From assembly GCA_900473805.1 (NCBI GenBank), contig UCMS01000030.1, positions 1 to 64,000 on the forward strand: 64,000 bases of DNA. The letters run 5' to 3'. Under the pieces are notes generated by a model. It made no database searches. It worked only from the letters and a program-made list of their open reading frames with translations, and had not been told where the DNA came from. Shown here one piece after another: positions 60,910-64,000 of this stretch (within the stretch, counting starts at the first letter, position 1; each line of letters starts with the position of its first letter). Source of the DNA: Hyphomicrobiales bacterium (GTDB lineage: Bacteria; Pseudomonadota; Alphaproteobacteria; Rhizobiales; Rhizobiaceae). Position numbers and translations under genes: made by a program.

Positions 60910-61131
60910 TCACTCCTCCGTCTGCCGCCGTGCCGCAAGCCGGCGCCGGTCGCGTTCCACCGTGTCGATGCCGAGCTTCGTCAGTCGCATCTGCCGTTTC
61001 TGGAATTCGCCGCGGACCTGGACGAAGCCCTGTGCTTCGGCCTCGAAGAGCGTCTTCAGGCTGGTGCCCTTGGGCGGCGTCTGCCAGTCGGTGCCCTGGG
61101 TCGCATGCAACAGGACCATGATCTTGATCAT
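60910..61131 (-). CDS. small cytosolic protein of unknown function
   Basis: 73 aa. It opens MIKIMVLLHATQGTDWQ, then a central helix and a basic C-terminal tail rich in Arg (RDRRRLAARRQTEE). No domain recognised; it may be a rhizobial small protein. ATG at 61131 follows GGAGAGA. It is in the same direction as the downstream-located end of the chemotaxis receptor. Low-information protein. Confidence 0.65.
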   Translation of the reverse strand: MIKIMVLLHATQGTDWQTPPKGTSLKTLFEAEAQGFVQVRGEFQKRQMRLTKLGIDTVERDRRRLAARRQTEE

Positions 61132-61212
61132 CGGGTCTCTCCGGATGTGATGCCGGACGGGCCGGGTCGCAGAAATGAAGACGGTCTCTGCCACGCTTTG
61201 ACGGGAAGAGAC

Positions 61213-61239
61213 AAGGGGGCGCCTGTCTGGCGCCCCCTT
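61213..61239. terminator. terminator downstream of the chemotaxis receptor
   Basis: AAGGGGGCGCC (61213-61223) and GGCGCCCCCTT (61229-61239) form an 11-bp stem with a five-base loop. T-run weak on both sides. It lies 32 bases beyond the receptor stop. Confidence 0.75.
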
Positions 61240-61270
61240 CAATCATGATGTGCTCGATACGCTGTCCCGC

Positions 61271-63697
61271 TCAAAACTCCTTCCAGGAATGCGCGACGGC
61301 GCCGAAGGCATTGGCCACCTTCTGCCCCAGCGCCTTTGCCGGAGAGCAAGCAGGCGAGGCAGCGGGGCGGGCCGACGGGCTGACCAGCCGCACCGGCGAT
61401 TGCGCGGCCCCCCGCTGACCGAGATTGAACTGCGCGATCAGCGCATTCAAGGCATCGGCTTCGCCGGCGAGGCTGTGGCTGGCCGCCGTCGTCTGCTCGA
61501 CCATGGCCGCGTTCTGCTGCGTGCTCTGGTCGATCGTGTTGACGGCGGTGTTGATTTCCTGGATGCCGACCGACTGTTCGCGCGCCGCTTCGACAATGGC
61601 GCTCACATGCGCGTTGATCTGCTGCACCTCGCCGACCATGACTTGAAGCGACCGGCCCGTCTCTCCGACCAGGGTCACACCCGTGCGCACCTGCTCTCCC
61701 GAGGTGATGATCAGAGCCTTGATCTCCTTGGCAGCGTTTGCCGAACGCTGGGCAAGTTCGCGCACTTCCTGGGCGACGACCGCAAAACCCTTGCCGGCTT
61801 CACCGGCACGGGCGGCTTCGACACCGGCATTCAGCGCCAGCAGGTTCGTCTGGAAGGCAATCTCGTCGATCACGCCGATGATGTTGGAGATCTCGCCGGA
61901 AGACTTTTCGATCTGCTGCATCGCATCGACGGCGTTGCGCACCACCTGACCGGCCTTCTCCGCGCCGGCTTTAGTCTGCGCCACCAGATGGCCCGCCTCT
62001 TCGGCGCGGCGGGTCGAATCCCGCATGGTCGTGGTGATCTCTTCCAGCGCTGCTGCGGTCTCCTCGACGGAGGCGGCCTGTTGCTCGGTGCGTTTGGACA
62101 GATCATCGGCTGCGGCGCGGATCTCGTTGGCGCCGTTGTCGATGCCGCGGGCGTTGTCCATTACGGCCTGCAGGGCCTGGTGCAGCTTGGTCAGGGAGTT
62201 GTTGAAATCGAGCCGCAGCCGGTCGAGATGGGCGGCAAAGGGCGTCTCGATCCGATAGGCGACGTCACCGTCGGCGAGTTTCTGCAGACCGGTCGCAAGC
62301 GAATCGACGACGAATTGCGATTCCGCCGCCTCGCGGGCCTTGTCGGCCTCGCGCTGCAATCTCTCGCGCTCGCTCATGGTCCGATTGGCTTCGGCTTCCC
62401 GCTCCATGGCCGCCTTCTCTATGGCATTCTCACGGAACACCGACACCGCCGCCGCCATGGCGCCGATTTCGTCGATGCGGCCAAGTCCCGGCACCTCGAT
62501 GGAGGTGTCGTTCTCGGCCAGCCGCCCCATGGCGCCGGTCATCTGCCGGATCGGGATCGCGATGCTGCGGGCAACGAGCCACATCCCGGCAATGCCGCCG
62601 GCGGCAATGACCATCCCGACAAGGACCTGGAACTGCGTATCGGCTGTATTGCGCTCAGCAAGCGATGCGGTGAGCGCCGTGGCCTCTGCCATGGCGACGG
62701 CACGTGGCACCTCGATGACCACGGACCATGGCGTCTTCGTCCGACCAATGACAATCGGGGAGAGGGCCGTGAAGCTCTCGGCCGTCCCGGCGACATCCGC
62801 GCGGCCGGCCTGGATCGTCGACAACAGGGTCGACGCGTCGGTATTGACCTTGTCATACCCGCTGCCGATTGCTTCCGGATGGTCGCTGGAGGCGACGACA
62901 AGCCCCATGTGGCTGACAATGTCGACGCTTGCCTTGCCGCCATAGATGGAAGCCTTCACATCGGTCGCGAGCTTCTGCACGAAGGTCAGGTCGAAATCGG
63001 CGCCGGCCACGCCCACGAACCTCCCCTCGACCATGATCGGCACCGACATGGTGGCGAGATAGACCGGCTTTCCCTGCACGATATAGGGCAGGGGATCGAG
63101 GATGCTCTCGCCGCCGCCATTCTGTGGGCCGATATACCAGCCACCCTTCATCACCCCGTTCGGATGAAGCTCCCTGCTGTCATATTCGACCAGCGGCTGC
63201 ACTGCGAGCTTCCCGTCGGCGCTGCGTGTCCAATAGGGCAGGAACCGCCCGGTCGCATCCGAGCCGATGTCGTTGCGGTCGCGAAACAGCCGGTCCTGGC
63301 CGTCCAGCGCATCCGGTTCCCAGGCACTGTAGGTGCCGTTGAAGCCTGGATTGTCCTTGAGCACGTTGAGCAGGATGGCATTGAAGTGAGCCCGCTGCTG
63401 GCCGACAGCAGGCGTGCCGCCGCCGTCATTGACTGCCGAAACCTCGAACATGCGCGCCATGTTGCGCGCCGCGTCGAAGGCCGCATCAAGCGGCGCCTCG
63501 ATCAGCGAAGCCTGGGCCAGCGCCAGTGTCTTCAGCTGCGTCTTCGTTGCGTCCTCGGTCAGATGCGCAAGATTGTCGCCGACGAAGGTCTTCGATTTCG
63601 CGGCCGATACGATGCTGTATCCGACCAGCGCCGTACTAGCCGCCACCACGCAAACGCCGGCGAGCAAGGCGATTTTCAGTTGAATGGATTGTATGCG
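61271..63697 (-). CDS. methyl-accepting chemotaxis receptor with dCache sensor
   Basis: 808 aa. TM1 (about 8-32), a periplasmic dCache domain of about 300 residues with GGWYIGPQNGGGESILDPLPY and VPIMVEGRFVGVAGADFDL, TM2 (about 356-378, VLVGMVIAAGGIAGMWLV), HAMP, and the signalling domain with [21 protein letters not shown] at its tip. The amino-acid-binding dCache motif YxxxxRxWY is not evident, so the ligand is likely another small molecule. No C-terminal pentapeptide. The start is GTG at 63697 because AAGGAG precedes it by nine bases. Confidence 0.93.
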   Translation of the reverse strand, partial: RIQSIQLKIALLAGVCVVAASTALVGYSIVSAAKSKTFVGDNLAHLTEDATKTQLKTLALAQASLIEAPLDAAFDAARNMARMFEVSAVNDGGGTPAVGQQRAHFNAILLNVLKDNPGFNGTYSAWEPDALDGQDRLFRDRNDIGSDATGRFLPYWTRSADGKLAVQPLVEYDSRELHPNGVMKGGWYIGPQNGGGESILDPLPYIVQGKPVYLATMSVPIMVEGRFVGVAGADFDLTFVQKLATDVKASIYGGKASVDIVSHMGLVVASSDHPEAIGSGYDKVNTDASTLLSTIQAGRADVAGTAESFTALSPIVIGRTKTPWSVVIEVPRAVAMAEATALTASLAERNTADTQFQVLVGMVIAAGGIAGMWLVARSIAIPIRQMTGAMGRLAENDTSIEVPGLGRIDEIGAMAAAVSVFRENAIEKAAMEREAEANRTMSERERLQREADKAREAAESQFVVDSLATGLQKLADGDVAYRIETPFAAHLDRLRLDFNNSLTKLHQALQAVMDNARGIDNGANEIRAAADDLSKRTEQQAASVEETAAALEEITTTMRDSTRRAEEAGHLVAQTKAGAEKAGQVVRNAVDAMQQIEKSSGEISNIIGVIDEIAFQTNLLALNAGVEAARAGEAGKGFAVVAQEVRELAQRSANAAKEIKALIITSGEQVRTGVTLVGETGRSLQVMVGEVQQINAHVSAIVEAAREQSVGIQEINTAVNTIDQSTQQNAAMVEQTTAASHSLAGEADALNALIAQFNLGQRGAAQSPVRLVSPSARPAASPACSPAKALGQKVANAFGAVAHSWKEF

Positions 63698-64000
63698 CAC
63701 GTGATTGGGCTCCTTGTTGATGGCGATCACCCGCCTGAGAGCCTGGAGCCTCGACCCTCCTTATTAATTGTTTCCGTAAATACGGATGCACTAAAACGGA
63801 AACGTCGCAGAAATGCGACAGATCGCCCGGCTGATAACAAGGGCCGAGGTGAGGGCGCCATTCCGCTCCAGGGAGATCCTTCGACGAATTGACCGTTGCT
63901 AAAGCGCGAGGGGAAGTGAAGGGCCTTAGCTGCGAATCATGAACACGCGAAAGGCTGGTGCGCTTCAACAGTAAAGGCACACATCTCCGGTCCGTGATGT
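63698..64000. other. intergenic region at the right edge
   Basis: About 300 bases upstream of the chemotaxis receptor. It contains nested palindromes (CCGTA-AA-TACGG at 63774-63785, and TTTCCGT/ACGGAAA at 63771-63777 and 63796-63802), in an AT-rich stretch likely to be the promoter. No gene is called. Confidence 0.5.

Noticed and set aside
61250..63892. 880-codon open frame on the plus strand opposite the chemotaxis receptor
   Set aside because: It is the antisense shadow of a clear receptor gene. Composition is His/Arg/Gly rich, and no domain is recognisable.

Overview
The window looks like chromosome-type DNA of an alphaproteobacterium of the Rhizobiaceae (Hyphomicrobiales). The base composition is GC-rich throughout. 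It carries a Rhizobium etli-type asparaginase, DUF982, a TIGR03808-type Tat-exported beta-helix protein, small rhizobial-type hydrophilic proteins and alphaproteobacterial promoters of the CTTGNC/CTATAT kind. The order is inferred with good confidence; the genus is not resolved. No rRNA, tRNA, CRISPR array, phage or insertion sequence was seen.

Layout. 1-6400: quinone oxidoreductase, a membrane diguanylate cyclase, a DUF1349 protein, a two-gene unit (membrane coiled-coil protein plus membrane-anchored ClpP/SppA-like protease), a VOC protein and a small hydrophilic protein. 6494-9380: an inverse autotransporter with a beta-helix passenger, then a compact transcription unit with a 24-codon reading frame and a strong terminator. 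9399-16800: a DUF3750 protein, asparaginase, a CelD/FemAB-like acyltransferase coupled to a flippase, a DeoR regulator divergent from a DUF4406 protein, a GST and a DUF2087 protein. 16878-25700: a GAF-GGDEF-EAL protein, a TIGR03808 beta-helix protein, a MarR/DHA2 efflux pair and a chemotaxis receptor. 25791-33200: a two-component system, two small exported proteins, two L,D-transpeptidase lipoproteins, a DUF2254 protein and a class A beta-lactamase coupled to a small periplasmic protein.

33307-42400: stress and detoxification genes. These are ohrR/ohr, a PPOX flavoprotein, a MarR-GNAT fusion and a MarR-centred cluster (GST, DUF899, DUF1579, double VOC), followed by a phosphatase, rpsU, cspA and a secreted protein. 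42512-48700: a two-component system divergent from a classical autotransporter, then a fatty acid desaturase. 48776-54330: a WYL regulator divergent from a LysE exporter, a GNAT, a BrnTA toxin-antitoxin pair, a UPF0060 protein, a degenerate EAL protein and a HerA-like ATPase. 54736-64000: a DUF2267-like protein behind a perfect 16-bp palindrome, a membrane beta-solenoid protein with three 48-residue repeats, small hydrophilic proteins, a YqaA-type membrane protein, a DUF982 protein, a Tet-like MFS transporter and a second chemotaxis receptor.

Themes. Envelope and surface functions dominate (two autotransporters of opposite topology, L,D-transpeptidases, flippase plus acyltransferase, desaturase, beta-lactamase). 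So do c-di-GMP and chemotaxis signalling and small locally regulated detoxification units. Several divergent regulator/target pairs have a clear palindromic operator candidate between them. The least explained items are the inverse autotransporter, the 24-codon transcription unit, the coiled-coil/protease pair, the solenoid protein, and the cspA leader hairpin that puts the Shine-Dalgarno sequence in its loop.
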